Shown piece after piece: positions 23,552 to 32,527 of a DNA stretch of 64,000 bases. Below the pieces are notes generated by a model, which saw only the letters and a program-made list of their open reading frames with translations, had not been told where the DNA came from and did no database searches. Position numbers and translations under genes: made by a program. The stretch spans positions 1 through 64,000 of the forward strand of contig JARCRS010000075.1 of assembly GCA_029850555.1 (NCBI GenBank), in the 5' to 3' direction. This stretch comes from an archaeon (GTDB lineage: Archaea > Thermoproteota > Nitrososphaeria > Nitrososphaerales > CADDZS01). The first letter of the stretch is position 1, and each line of letters starts with the position of its first letter.

Positions 23552-25159
23552 ATGGTTCTGATTGCCCCTACGTACGAAGTTATCATAGCCGGATTGCTCG
23601 GCTTGATGATGGTTGCTTCCTTTGTCGCCCTCAAAACCAAACTACCTTACACACTGATACTCGTATTCATAGGACTGGCTATCGCGGGTTCAACTGTTTC
23701 TCGTTTCATAGGGGCAAGCCTGATCACTAACCTGATTCAGGGCGGACTTTTTGTTTCGATCATAGTGCCTCCGCTGATTTTTGAAGCGATGATTCACATC
23801 AAGTCGGCTGACCTCAAAGCTGTCATTCGTCCTTCTTCGATTCTTGCAACATTAGGCGTCGTCATAGCAACTCTTGTTTGTGGAGTAGCCCTTTGGAAGA
23901 TCGCAGGCCTTCCATTCTATGTTTCTTTTCTATTCGCAGCTCTCATTTCTCCTACCGATGCCGCCACGGTTCTTGGAATTTTTAGAAGCGCCAAGGTTCC
24001 GGCTAAGCTCTCGGCTCTAATTGAGACAGAAGCCGCCTTTAATGACGCAACAGCCGTCGTCGTTTTTTCGGTTGTTCTTGCTTCCATCCAAGTGCATAGC
24101 GTCTCAATAATTGGCGAATTGGAACATTTTGCACTGATTGTGGGCGGAGGGCTAGCCATCGGATTCATAGTCGCTTTTGTCGCAGAACTGTCGACAAGCT
24201 TAGTGCAGGACAGAGCCTCAGAGACAGTTCTTACAATTTCAGCTGTATACGGCTCGTATGCTGCAGCATCTGCTTTGGGATTCTCCGGACTTATTGCGGT
24301 GGCAATTGTTGGTTTGTATTTCGGAAATCTAACAGTCAGAACCGCAATGGGTCCATCGACAAGAGAAGCGCTATCTATATTCTGGGAAGTCGCAGCTTTC
24401 ATAGCAACTTCAGTAGCATTTCTTGGCATAGGCCTCAGTACGGAGGTCACTTCCTTCGCATCAGTTGCAACTCTAGCTTCCATTTTCATTGCTTTCGCCG
24501 CCGTAACAGCTTCCCGAATTGCTTCCGTTTATCCAATTCTTTCATTTTTCAATCGGTTTGGTGAAAAAATACCTTGGAAGTGGCAGAATGTAACAGTCCT
24601 TGGAGGAATGAGAGGCGCGCTCTCTGTCGCTCTCGTATTTTCAATAACAACGAGCGCAGTAATTAGTGCAACCGATCTAACGAAAATGCAGGCAATGGTC
24701 TTTGGAGTCGCTTTTATTTCATTGTCTCTTCAGGCGGCCCTACTTTTCGGCTACATCTCAAGAAGGTTCCCCGAGGAACAAGCTGCTCACGCCGAGGAGC
24801 TGAATGTAAAGCTCGCAAGAGCTGTCTCCGCAATAGAATCACTACAAAAAACGAGAGAAGAGAGCAAGATTTCAGAAGAGGATTTTGCCACGGAACTTGA
24901 GAAAGACAAGGATCAACTGCGGGAAGTTCTTGGAGAGGTGAAGAGTACCATAGGAACAACGGAAATTCTTAAGACACGTGCATCTAATTTGTATTCTTCA
25001 ATAATTACTCTACCAATGTCTAGAGCAATGCGTATTCTTCACAGCAGGAACATGGACTCTAGCATTCAAACGATGATTGAAAACACTACTTCTCCAAAAA
25101 ATAAAGGGTCCGAGAAACAGGAAGGAAAGAGAGAGGAAAACCCTTCAGGGCCCTCTTAG
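23552..25159 (+). CDS. Sodium/proton antiporter, CPA1 family
   Basis: Membrane cation/proton exchanger with about twelve hydrophobic segments in residues 1-405 and a charged coiled-coil cytoplasmic tail (about 410-535). The transport core is visible: PPLIFEAMIHI, AALISPTDAATVLGI and ETEAAFNDATAVVVF with the Asn-Asp pair of electroneutral CPA1 antiporters. A GGMRGALSVAL segment follows in a later helix. Length 535 matches NhaP/Nhe-type proteins. It stands alone between the NucS-like gene and glutamate dehydrogenase. Its role is pH and sodium homeostasis. Confidence 0.9.
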   Translation: MVLIAPTYEVIIAGLLGLMMVASFVALKTKLPYTLILVFIGLAIAGSTVSRFIGASLITNLIQGGLFVSIIVPPLIFEAMIHIKSADLKAVIRPSSILATLGVVIATLVCGVALWKIAGLPFYVSFLFAALISPTDAATVLGIFRSAKVPAKLSALIETEAAFNDATAVVVFSVVLASIQVHSVSIIGELEHFALIVGGGLAIGFIVAFVAELSTSLVQDRASETVLTISAVYGSYAAASALGFSGLIAVAIVGLYFGNLTVRTAMGPSTREALSIFWEVAAFIATSVAFLGIGLSTEVTSFASVATLASIFIAFAAVTASRIASVYPILSFFNRFGEKIPWKWQNVTVLGGMRGALSVALVFSITTSAVISATDLTKMQAMVFGVAFISLSLQAALLFGYISRRFPEEQAAHAEELNVKLARAVSAIESLQKTREESKISEEDFATELEKDKDQLREVLGEVKSTIGTTEILKTRASNLYSSIITLPMSRAMRILHSRNMDSSIQTMIENTTSPKNKGSEKQEGKREENPSGPS

Positions 25160-25186
25160 GATTCCGACAAAGCCAACAGTTTTTTT

Positions 25187-25195
25187 CTTAAATAC
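25187..25195 (+). promoter_or_regulatory. TATA box of glutamate dehydrogenase gene
   Basis: CTTAAATAC preceded by a T-run lies about 36 bases before the TTG start at 25227, giving a short leader of roughly 10 bases. Confidence 0.5.
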
Positions 25196-25226
25196 GCAGC
25201 GAATCAAAGACTGACGATAGAAAATC

Positions 25227-26489
25227 TTGGAATATGAAGATCCTTTCGCGAACGCTCTGACGCAATTAGCTTCAATCACAGATATTCTTTCAGTTGACCC
25301 TGAATATTACGAGATGTTGAAGAGTCCGATACGCGAAATCACCGTTTCGCTCCCGCTTAAATTGTCGAATGGTAACGTGGTCACCTTTACTGGATATCGA
25401 GTACAGCACAACAATGCTCGAGGACCGTACAAAGGAGGCATCAGATATCATCCTAAAGTGTCGCTCAGCGAAGTGAAAGCTTTGTCCATGTGGATGACGT
25501 GGAAGTCTGCCTTAATCGATATTCCATTCGGTGGTGCAAAAGGAGGGATAACGGTAGATCCAAAAAAACTCACGAATGATGAGTTAGAGCGTCTAACCAG
25601 GAAATACGTGGATGCAATAGAAGAAGAAATCGGGCCAGAAGTGGATATTCCAGCTCCTGATCTTAACACAAACGCGCAAACTATGGCTTGGATAATGAAT
25701 GAATATTCTCGACTTAAGGGACATAACGTTCCCTCAGTCGTGACAGGAAAACCTATCGAGCTTGGTGGATCCGAAGGAAGGAATGCCGCGACAGGAAGAG
25801 GCGCAGGTATATGCGTGAGAGAAGCAGTTCAATCCTTTCTGCATAAGGATGTGAAAGATGTTACTGTTGCAGTCCAAGGTTTTGGAAACGTTGGCACGAA
25901 TACAGTGAAAACTCTGATGGGAATGGGCGCGAAGATAATTGCCATAAGCGATGTTGTTGGAGGAGCGAGATCAAAATCATCAAGCGGTCATTTCGAACAA
26001 TCGTTTGACGAACTGCTAGATAGATCAACAAAAGCCGGTTCAGTTTGCAAGATAGCTGAAGTCGAAGAGATATCAAACAGCGAGCTCTTGGAATCAGATG
26101 TTGATGTTTTAATCCCGGCTGCGCTTGAGAACCAAATAACAGAGAGGAACGCCACCAAAATTAGAGCGAAGCTAATTGTAGAAGCTGCAAACGGTCCGAC
26201 AACGCCCATGGCCGATAAGATTCTTGGAAGGATGGGAGTGAATATAGTTCCAGACATTCTTGCAAACTCTGGAGGAGTGCTAGTCTCATACTTCGAATGG
26301 GTACAGAATTTAAACAGGGATCACTGGTCTGAAGAAGCTGTAAACGATCGTCTTGAGGGCAAAATGAAAAAGGCATTTTACGATGTTTTGTCATACTCTA
26401 GGAAAGACAATATCGATCTGAGAAGAGCAGCTTTGGTTCTAGCAGTTGGCAGAGTTGTCTCTGCGATGAGACTCTCTGGTTGGCACTAA
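25227..26489 (+). CDS. gdhA: Glutamate dehydrogenase
   Basis: Interconverts glutamate and 2-oxoglutarate plus ammonia with NAD(P)H. The catalytic domain shows VQHNNARGPYKGGIRYHP, the GGAKGGI loop with the catalytic lysine, and PAPDLNTN. The nucleotide domain has GFGNVG at about 214-219. Length 420 matches hexameric archaeal enzymes. The TTG start is supported by the TATA box just upstream. It would assimilate the ammonia freed by the deaminases and carbamate kinase encoded earlier in the window. Confidence 0.96.
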   Translation: MEYEDPFANALTQLASITDILSVDPEYYEMLKSPIREITVSLPLKLSNGNVVTFTGYRVQHNNARGPYKGGIRYHPKVSLSEVKALSMWMTWKSALIDIPFGGAKGGITVDPKKLTNDELERLTRKYVDAIEEEIGPEVDIPAPDLNTNAQTMAWIMNEYSRLKGHNVPSVVTGKPIELGGSEGRNAATGRGAGICVREAVQSFLHKDVKDVTVAVQGFGNVGTNTVKTLMGMGAKIIAISDVVGGARSKSSSGHFEQSFDELLDRSTKAGSVCKIAEVEEISNSELLESDVDVLIPAALENQITERNATKIRAKLIVEAANGPTTPMADKILGRMGVNIVPDILANSGGVLVSYFEWVQNLNRDHWSEEAVNDRLEGKMKKAFYDVLSYSRKDNIDLRRAALVLAVGRVVSAMRLSGWH

Positions 26490-26505
26490 TTCCAAAAAGA
26501 GCAAT

Positions 26506-26727
26506 CTAACCCTGCTGGGTGGATTCTGTCTCGTCTGACGTTTCATGGACTTGCTGGAGCTTCCTACTCTGCCTGATTGTGTTTCCCCAAATATAGAACA
26601 CGCCTACTATGAATAGCAAGATGAAGATTCCACCTATGTAGAACTCTATCTGCGGAATCAAAAGAGCTGCCACGATAAGCCCGAACGAGCCCAAGAGAAA
26701 GAGCCCGATCCCGGCTGCTATCTTCAT
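26506..26727 (-). CDS. Small two-helix membrane protein
   Basis: A 73-residue protein with two hydrophobic helices (about 4-24 and 28-48) and a polar, Gln/Glu-rich cytoplasmic tail. No family recognised. It converges on gdhA with 16 bases between stops. Confidence 0.5.
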   Translation of the reverse strand: MKIAAGIGLFLLGSFGLIVAALLIPQIEFYIGGIFILLFIVGVFYIWGNTIRQSRKLQQVHETSDETESTQQG

Positions 26728-26800
26728 AGTCGAGTAACTTCTCCAAGAAGAATCTTAGTGAGTCGCCTAATAAAATTCTCTCCATGGAGCTGTCCGAAAT

Positions 26801-27328
26801 TCATTTCTTTTCGTCGAGCCACACGTAGTGCTTGTCGATATATAGCAATGGGCGTTTTTTCTCTGCTGCTAGCTCTAAGGCCTGACCTATGAACAAAGTA
26901 TGGTCCCCGAGAACTATAGTTTCAGCCAACTTACAATCAATGTATCCTATGCAACCTTGTAGTATAGGGCTACCTCCTTTTCCCATATAGTAGTCCAAAT
27001 TTTCGAATCTACCGCCTTCACCTTGAAGAGAAAATTTTTCTGCAATAGATTGCTGATCTTCCGCGAGAATATTAACGCAGTATCTCTTAGCCTTCTTGAA
27101 GAGATCTGTTGCGGTGCTTTCGTTTCGAATACAAATCAAAACGAGCGGGGGGTTCAAAGAAACCGAAGTAAACGCCGAAACTGTCAATCCGAACCGTTCT
27201 CCGGAATCAAGAGCACTGGTTACAACGGTTACGGCGCTTGCGAAATATCTCATTACATTTCGCAAATCAACTAATGGAGGTGGTTGAGACTTTTTGATTT
27301 CGCCAGTGAATATTGATGGTTTGGACAA
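26801..27328 (-). CDS. Flavin reductase-like FMN-binding protein
   Basis: Split-barrel FMN protein of the flavin-reductase family, which reduces free flavin with NAD(P)H or acts as the reductase partner of two-component monooxygenases. Seen: FASAVTVVTS, then GLTVSAFTSVSLNPPLVLICI, the FMN-phosphate-binding strand typical of the family, and the C-terminal GDHTLFIGQ motif. Length 175 is normal. It is monocistronic here, with no monooxygenase neighbour. Confidence 0.9.
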   Translation of the reverse strand: MSKPSIFTGEIKKSQPPPLVDLRNVMRYFASAVTVVTSALDSGERFGLTVSAFTSVSLNPPLVLICIRNESTATDLFKKAKRYCVNILAEDQQSIAEKFSLQGEGGRFENLDYYMGKGGSPILQGCIGYIDCKLAETIVLGDHTLFIGQALELAAEKKRPLLYIDKHYVWLDEKK

Positions 27329-27500
27329 ACTTAGCTAGACACTTCTCAGGACGGGCGAGAATCGAAGGAAATGTAATGTTCTCCATCTTCGTTCCGGCAT
27401 CCGCTTTTATAATGATTCTACTCCATAGCGGCATAGCGACGTTGTATTTTTATTGAGATATTGAACAAACCTGATGCACAAGATGTGCAAAGGGGAAAGT

Positions 27501-27851
27501 ATGGGAAACTATAGAATCATAAGCGGATCGAGAAATCTCATTTCTTGGCCGATGTTCTTCGGTATTTTGCTTATTGAAATTGGACTTTCGGCTCTAGTAG
27601 GCCTCGAACACTTGTTCAATCTGAACTTTTACAACTCTTTTGATATCATGTTCGGTGCTTTACTGCTAGCTCACGGACTTTTGAAACGGGGCTATCCCTA
27701 CAGGATTGGAAGATTAGGAACTTTCCTCGGAATCCTTTTCTTGGCCGTAGGCGCGGCAGATTACTATGGGGGCGGCGGATACAGCTGGGCGATTTTCTTT
27801 ATACTTTTGGGAATCGTAGTGATAGCCGCTGCAGTCAGTCGGCAGTGGTAG
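27501..27851 (+). CDS. Small four-helix membrane protein
   Basis: Hydrophobic protein of 116 residues with about four membrane segments and a Gly-rich loop (YYGGGGYSW). I choose the ATG at 27501, which follows an AGGGGA ribosome-binding site; an upstream ATG at 27474 would add nine residues. A TATA-like GTATTTTTATT lies near 27443. No function assigned. Confidence 0.6.
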   Translation: MGNYRIISGSRNLISWPMFFGILLIEIGLSALVGLEHLFNLNFYNSFDIMFGALLLAHGLLKRGYPYRIGRLGTFLGILFLAVGAADYYGGGGYSWAIFFILLGIVVIAAAVSRQW

Positions 27852-27867
27852 TCGACTTGAAGGTCTC

Positions 27868-28032
27868 TTAGAGATCCAATAGAACGACTATCACAAATGA
27901 AACTATTATTCCGACTACGGCGAGAATTACCCAGATTTTGTCCTTTGTTGCTAGTCGGAGCTTTTCATCAGACCCTTCACTTTGATTCTTTTGATCGACA
28001 AAAGGCGTCTGGTGGAACTTGAATCCCGCGCC
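27868..28032 (-). other. Open frame for a short membrane peptide without a normal start codon
   Basis: Between stops at 28033 and 27868 the minus strand encodes a polar segment (FKFHQTPFVDQKNQ), a charged stretch and one clean hydrophobic helix ending in LLDL, the layout of a Sec61-beta-like tail-anchored peptide. No ATG, and no GTG or TTG in a useful place, was found. It may be a decayed gene, use a rare start, or be chance. Confidence 0.25.
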
Positions 28033-28063
28033 TTAATTAGTTAGCCATCGAGTCTCTTCATGA

Positions 28064-28429
28064 ATGCCAAAAGAAAAGAAGAATCAATATCTGCTTCCCC
28101 CGAAGAGGGAACGCGGCCTCAGAAAAACCGGCTATTCTATTGTGGGTTATCCTTTTGCCCAGTTTGGGGTTCCTACGATAGTGCATGCAAAGAAGGTGAA
28201 AGCAGAAACTAGCGGATGGAAGGAGACCGATCTAGACTGCGGCGGATTGATGAAGCCGATCAAGATTTGGGTGAATGACTTGCCAAACGGCTATGACGTT
28301 GTTATAGGATTAGAATGCCAGGAATGCAAGTATTCTGACGCGATCAGGTTCCCTTACGTCGGGCATAAACAGTTGTTTAACAGTACTTCGAATCGTACTT
28401 GGGGGCTAAACGGAAGCTTTCAGCATTGA
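28064..28429 (+). CDS. Conserved-looking hypothetical protein with a CxxC
   Basis: A 121-residue soluble protein I do not recognise. It has a basic N terminus, a central beta-rich part (GYSIVGYPFAQFG, IKIWVNDLPNGYDVVI) and LECQECKYSDAI, whose CxxC together with an earlier Cys (LDCGG) could bind a metal. It precedes a small membrane-protein gene on the opposite strand. Confidence 0.55.
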   Translation: MPKEKKNQYLLPPKRERGLRKTGYSIVGYPFAQFGVPTIVHAKKVKAETSGWKETDLDCGGLMKPIKIWVNDLPNGYDVVIGLECQECKYSDAIRFPYVGHKQLFNSTSNRTWGLNGSFQH

Positions 28430-28440
28430 ATGGATGGTTT

Positions 28441-28632
28441 TCAACTTCGATCCTTCTCGCTAGAATGTTTCTGATCCGCCTTAGACCTTCTAAAAGCACC
28501 CATCAGAAATAGGCCGAAGGCAAACGTGACCACAGCAGCTATTAACAACAAATCATTCCTACTGTAATAAAAGAGAACTATGCAGATTAGCCCAATTATG
28601 GCAAGGATAGATCTCAAGGCGCCTGAACGCAA
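28441..28632 (-). CDS. Small two-helix membrane protein
   Basis: A 63-residue protein with two hydrophobic segments (about 6-24 and 28-46) and a basic, Ser/Lys-rich tail. Family unknown. It converges on the CxxC protein gene. Confidence 0.5.
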   Translation of the reverse strand: MRSGALRSILAIIGLICIVLFYYSRNDLLLIAAVVTFAFGLFLMGAFRRSKADQKHSSEKDRS

Positions 28633-28700
28633 AATGAATCTTACTTGCCCACTAAAAGAGCAAGAACTAATCCGTATTAAACAACTTTGAAAAATTTGGA

Positions 28701-28727
28701 AGGAGCTAGAGTAATTAGATAGCTCCT
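28701..28727 (-). terminator. Terminator-like hairpin after the coiled-coil gene
   Basis: AGGAGCTA and TAGCTCCT form an 8-bp stem with an 11-base loop. Read on the minus strand it begins 26 bases after the coiled-coil gene stop and is followed by TCCAAATTTTTC, so it is placed to end that transcript. Confidence 0.5.
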
Positions 28728-28752
28728 AATTGTCGAGATTTGAAAGGCGAGA

Positions 28753-30054
28753 CTATGCTCTATATCTGGGTGCAATAACTGCGACCATCATCGTTCGCAA
28801 CTCTTCGCCAGATAAATTGCGTTCTCGTATTTTCTGGAGTGACTGGGCGGAGGTTTCGTCTGCTAGAACGTCTTTGAACCAACGTTCAAAGTCTCCACTT
28901 TGGAAGTGAGATGCGACGACAGATATGTCGACTTTCTCGAGATCTTCTAGGAATTCCATTCCAGATCTTGCGCAGAATTCTGTATTGCTGAATCTAAAGC
29001 CTCTTTCGGCTTCTACCGTCGTTGGAGTAGGTGTAGGAGAAATAGAGCTAGCGCCGGTTTCGATGGCAGAGTGAATTTCCGAAAGCTGTGATTGCACTTC
29101 GGCTATCTCTTGAGGGTGTGATTGCACTTCTGCCTGGGCTGGTGTTGGTGTAGCCACTGACTCTACAATTGGAGATTCGGGTGCGTTCTGTGCTACTTCA
29201 CTTTGTTCTTTGTGAAACTCTGCTTGGGTTACCTCAACTGCAATGGCAGGCACTTCAGTCTGAAGAGTCACAGGCGAGGTCGATACAGGAACTTCTGCCA
29301 CCGTTGCTGTTGCATCTGGCGCAGTAACCGGTACCGGAGTTGGTTCTAACACAACTGGTGATTCTAATCCGATCGCAGCGGATGCTCTACTCGCTAGTTC
29401 GATTGCTTCTTTCGTTATCTGAGTAATTTTTCCTGCAAGCTCTTCGAAATCCGCTTTTGGTACACTCTCCTGCAGGACCTTGTCAAGTTCGCTGATTCGA
29501 GATTGGGCAACACTCAATTCTTCATTGAATCTTTTTTGTAGGTCCTCGTATTTTTGGGCAGGTACGGAGTTTGCTAATTCTTCCTGAATAGCTGAAAAGT
29601 GAGCTTTAGGAACCATGTCCGATACCTGCTGTTCGAGCTCCGCACACCTTTTTTGCGCTGAGGCGAATTCTGTTGCATCGACCATAGAAGAAATCTTTGA
29701 TTCTAATTCCTGTATTTTTGAAACAGCCTGAGAATATTGGATAGCCGTGGCGGCGCTTTCAGATAACTTTGCCGTGAGCGAGTCAATTGTTTTACTCTGC
29801 GAAGTAATTACCTCGTTTTGGGATGCAATCTGACTTTCCAAACCTGGGATTCTTTGGCCAATGGATGTTGTCTTTTCCAGTTCTGCCTTAGTCCTCGTGA
29901 GATCGTCAGTCAATGAATCTATATTGCCTTGCATTTTCGTGGCGACTTCCTGATGGAACTTTTTAGGGACAGACTGTTGCAGCTGTGCCTCAAGACTGCG
30001 ACAAGTAAGTACTAGTTTCCTAACTTCGCTTGTGATTTCCTCTACCCTGCTCAA
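28753..30054 (-). CDS. Coiled-coil protein with repeated SVPK motifs and a DUF5752-like C-terminal domain
   Basis: A 433-residue three-part protein. Residues 1-225 are a long coiled coil with a recurring S/M-V-P-K motif at 28, 147 and 197 and variants at 124 and 163, each followed by a short F/Y-containing segment. Residues 233-350 form a Pro/Thr/Val/Ala-rich linker. Residues 350-433 are a compact domain (EFLEDLEKV, SHFQSGDFERWF, SAQSLQKIRERNLS) with the same pattern as the 103-residue protein at 40249-40560. I take that shared domain to be DUF5752-like. It looks like a structural or scaffolding protein. No signal peptide or membrane helix is visible. A hairpin terminator follows. Confidence 0.75.
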   Translation of the reverse strand: MSRVEEITSEVRKLVLTCRSLEAQLQQSVPKKFHQEVATKMQGNIDSLTDDLTRTKAELEKTTSIGQRIPGLESQIASQNEVITSQSKTIDSLTAKLSESAATAIQYSQAVSKIQELESKISSMVDATEFASAQKRCAELEQQVSDMVPKAHFSAIQEELANSVPAQKYEDLQKRFNEELSVAQSRISELDKVLQESVPKADFEELAGKITQITKEAIELASRASAAIGLESPVVLEPTPVPVTAPDATATVAEVPVSTSPVTLQTEVPAIAVEVTQAEFHKEQSEVAQNAPESPIVESVATPTPAQAEVQSHPQEIAEVQSQLSEIHSAIETGASSISPTPTPTTVEAERGFRFSNTEFCARSGMEFLEDLEKVDISVVASHFQSGDFERWFKDVLADETSAQSLQKIRERNLSGEELRTMMVAVIAPRYRA

Positions 30055-30204
30055 TTTTACTCAAAACACACTCTTCGGTACTTTGTAACGTATTGAATGC
30101 CTGAATTATGAGAGAAATATCTAATGGACAGGGTCAACACTTGTTAACAATGAGCTCTAGTTTCGTTCCAGCAGGTTTGAAAAATAAAGCACTTGGCGAT
30201 TAGA

Positions 30205-30447
30205 CTATGCGGCTGCAGCTGGAAGATCCAAATAATCATCCTCATCTGTCCTAACCCCCTCTGCGGCGCATCTTAGACAATCATCGCATTCACAGTCATG
30301 ATCGCAACAGTCCTTGGCGCATGAGCCGAGATCGAATTCATCATCCTCATCGTCTTCAGATTCTGAATCATGTTCCTCACCTTCATTCGGCTTGTCAAAG
30401 TAGCGAAAGCCGTAGCTTTGGGCTTCCGATTGATTTGGTGTTGACAT
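30205..30447 (-). CDS. Acidic mini-protein with a seven-cysteine cluster
   Basis: An 80-residue protein with an Asp/Glu-rich block at 23-39 and seven cysteines in 18 residues (C43, 47, 48, 52, 54, 57, 60) plus one His. The ATG at 30447 is preferred; a longer reading to 30627 runs through the opposite-strand gene and looks noncoding. The Cys spacing suggests metal binding, metallothionein-like or an iron-sulfur site, and the tail ends in four alanines. I know no family that fits. Confidence 0.55.
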   Translation of the reverse strand: MSTPNQSEAQSYGFRYFDKPNEGEEHDSESEDDEDDEFDLGSCAKDCCDHDCECDDCLRCAAEGVRTDEDDYLDLPAAAA

Positions 30448-30529
30448 GGATTCGCGCGCTCGCCAACTAATCAAAACCCGCAAAGGATGTATAAAATAGT
30501 GCTCCTTGCAGATAGACTGCGATCCGATA

Positions 30530-30961
30530 ATGCGAGTTGACCTAGCGGACAAGAAGTTACTGAGCTTTCTTACAAGTGGCAGACCAAAACTGCTGAGATT
30601 GGCTGTTATCCATCCAAAAGAAAACAAACCTCATGTTTCTTCTGTGTGGTATCTTTTCAGCGACGGGTCTTTTTGGATCTCAACAGCATCAGACAGATTG
30701 AAAGTGCGGGCTATACGAAGAAATCCAAAAGTAGCATTAGTTATTGACACTGATGTCATGCCATATGAGGGGATCATTGTTGAAGGAATAGCGAAACTAA
30801 CAAAGACAGATCTCGAGAGAGTCACTCTTGCGATTGTTAGGAAATATATCGATAGAAAAAACGTTGAAAAACAGTTTCGTTCGTTAATGAGATCTCCGAG
30901 GATATTAATTCGGGTAGAGCCACTCAAAGCCCTTGATATAATGTCCTATCAAGAACACTAA
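30530..30961 (+). CDS. PPOX-class FMN/F420-binding split-barrel protein
   Basis: Pyridoxamine-phosphate-oxidase-like domain, used by flavin- or deazaflavin-dependent oxidoreductases. Seen: SFLTSGRPKLLRLAVIHP, PHVSSVWYLFSDGSFWI, then SDRLKVRAIRRNPKVAL, the standard three-strand FMN-binding pattern. Length 143 from the ATG at 30530; a TTG at 30506 would add eight residues. The substrate is unknown. It diverges from the acidic Cys-rich gene with 82 bases between starts, which must hold both promoters. Confidence 0.8.
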   Translation: MRVDLADKKLLSFLTSGRPKLLRLAVIHPKENKPHVSSVWYLFSDGSFWISTASDRLKVRAIRRNPKVALVIDTDVMPYEGIIVEGIAKLTKTDLERVTLAIVRKYIDRKNVEKQFRSLMRSPRILIRVEPLKALDIMSYQEH

Positions 30962-31088
30962 AACCGAACCGAACCATTTTCGGAAAGCATCGGAGATATG
31001 CTTGCGGGAAAGCCCGTAGGAGTGACTGAAGCGACCTTTCGGAGATAGCATCAAGTGGAAGAGAGTTCCGAGCCCTTCATATTTTTCA
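30962..31088 (+). other. Structured spacer between convergent genes
   Basis: Contains a GCGGG-AAAG-CCCGT hairpin near 31004-31017, whose G-U pair favours plus-strand RNA. Two related stretches, TTTTCGGAAAGCATC and TTTCGGAGATAGCATC, lie about 57 bases apart. It may be the 3-prime end of the PPOX transcript. It shares the 10-mer GAAAGCCCGT with the spacer at 33203-33330. Confidence 0.3.
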
Positions 31089-32434
31089 TTACGATGCTTT
31101 GAGAGATTCCTCGAGGATTCTTGACCCAGTCTCAAGGTATTCGGCCGGGATATTTAGAGATCCCATGAACCGAAAGACGTTTCCGAAGTGACCGCAAGTA
31201 TGCATCAGGAGGCCTTTGCCTAACATCGTATGTTTGATCGAAAGCATTTTTGTCTTTGACAATGGTTTTTTGTTTTCAACGAGTTCAACGCCTATCATGA
31301 ATCCTTTTCCCCGAACGTCGCCGATCAAAGGAGATCCGATCTGACCAAATCTCTTTTGCAAATTTCCTCCATCAGAATTTACGCGATCAAGATACTTTGG
31401 TATCTCTCGGAGCACGGCTGTTCCGGCGGCGAGCGCTAGCGCATTCCCTCGGTAAGTTCCCAAATGAAAAGGAGTAGGAAGTTTTTGGTCATAATCCTCT
31501 CTGTAATACACAAGAGAAAGAGGTATGCCGCCTCCTATCGACTTGCTGACACAGACAATATCGGGTTGAATTGAATCCCACTCAAACCCCCACATTTTGC
31601 CAGTTCTTCCCAAGCCGGTTTGAACCTCATCGATGATCATTATCATGTCATTTTTATCGCAGAATTCGCGCAACGCTCTCAAGAATCCCTCTGGAGGAAC
31701 AATGTAACCACCTTCTCCTTGAACTGGTTCGACAATCAATGAATCAGGTTTTTCGTATCCCGCTTCAGGATCATTCACAGCTTTTTCCAAGAAACTGAGC
31801 GTATCGTTTGTGTCGTAATCATACCACATTTCATACGGATATGGGGCTCGTATTATGTTCATTCCTGAACTGATTACTGGAGTCTTGTAGACACGGCCAG
31901 CAGTTGCCGAAATTATTCCGCCATGAACCCCATGGTAGGCTCCTTCAAAAGCTACAGTTGAGGCCTTTAACCCCGAGACGCTATGTGCCAGATTCATCGC
32001 GGTTTCGCATGCATCTGCTCCGCTTATCCCAAACATTGTCTTGTAGCTTCTCATGTTCGACGGGAAGCTCTTTCTTAGTTCTTTCATGAACTCCACTCGC
32101 GTTTCGCTAGGAATTTCTAGTGTGTGCCATACCTTGCTAAGCTGTTTTGAAATAGCCTTTCTAATCAGGTCGCTATGTCCTAAATTCAGCACTGAGATTC
32201 CGGAAACCCAATCAATGAAATAGTTGCCATCAACATCCTCGATGACAGAATTTTGGGCTCTCTTAATCGCAATTGGGAAAGATTTGGGATATATTACGGT
32301 CGAAGTCTCGAGCTCCTTCTGCTCCGCAAGTATTTTTTGCTCTTTTCTCCGGGGATCGAAGTTTTTATCAGAGGAATCTTGCTTGGTAGTACAAACGACT
32401 CTTGTTCAAAGGTTACTACATTTGTCGTGGGCAT
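31089..32434 (-). pseudogene. Class III (omega) aminotransferase gene with a frameshift
   Basis: PLP-dependent aminotransferase of the GabT/ornithine/DAPA group. The body is intact: FGISGADACETAMNLA, AYHGVHGG, VEPVQGEGGY, IDEVQTGLGRTGKMW and SKSIGGGIP with the PLP lysine. The N terminus is in another frame. ATG at 32434 starts MPTTNVVTFEQES and runs past KIPLIKTSIPGEKSKKY, then the expected sequence (LAEQKELETS, PKSFPIAIKRAQNSVIED) continues in the -1 frame. The break lies next to a run of six A on the minus strand (32333-32338). Restoring one base gives about 448 residues, the family length. It could be a real mutation, an assembly error, or slippage. Confidence 0.8.
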
Positions 32435-32527
32435 GTTGATCTATCACCCGGAAGCCTCGTAAAACACTTTCTAGTTTGCATCGAATGAAAGGGTGAAATA
32501 GGCTATTTTTAGAATCCGTGAGAGTAG

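Noticed and set aside
30448-30627. N-terminal extension of the acidic Cys-rich protein
   Set aside because: It overlaps the divergent PPOX gene and has a composition unlike the rest of the protein.
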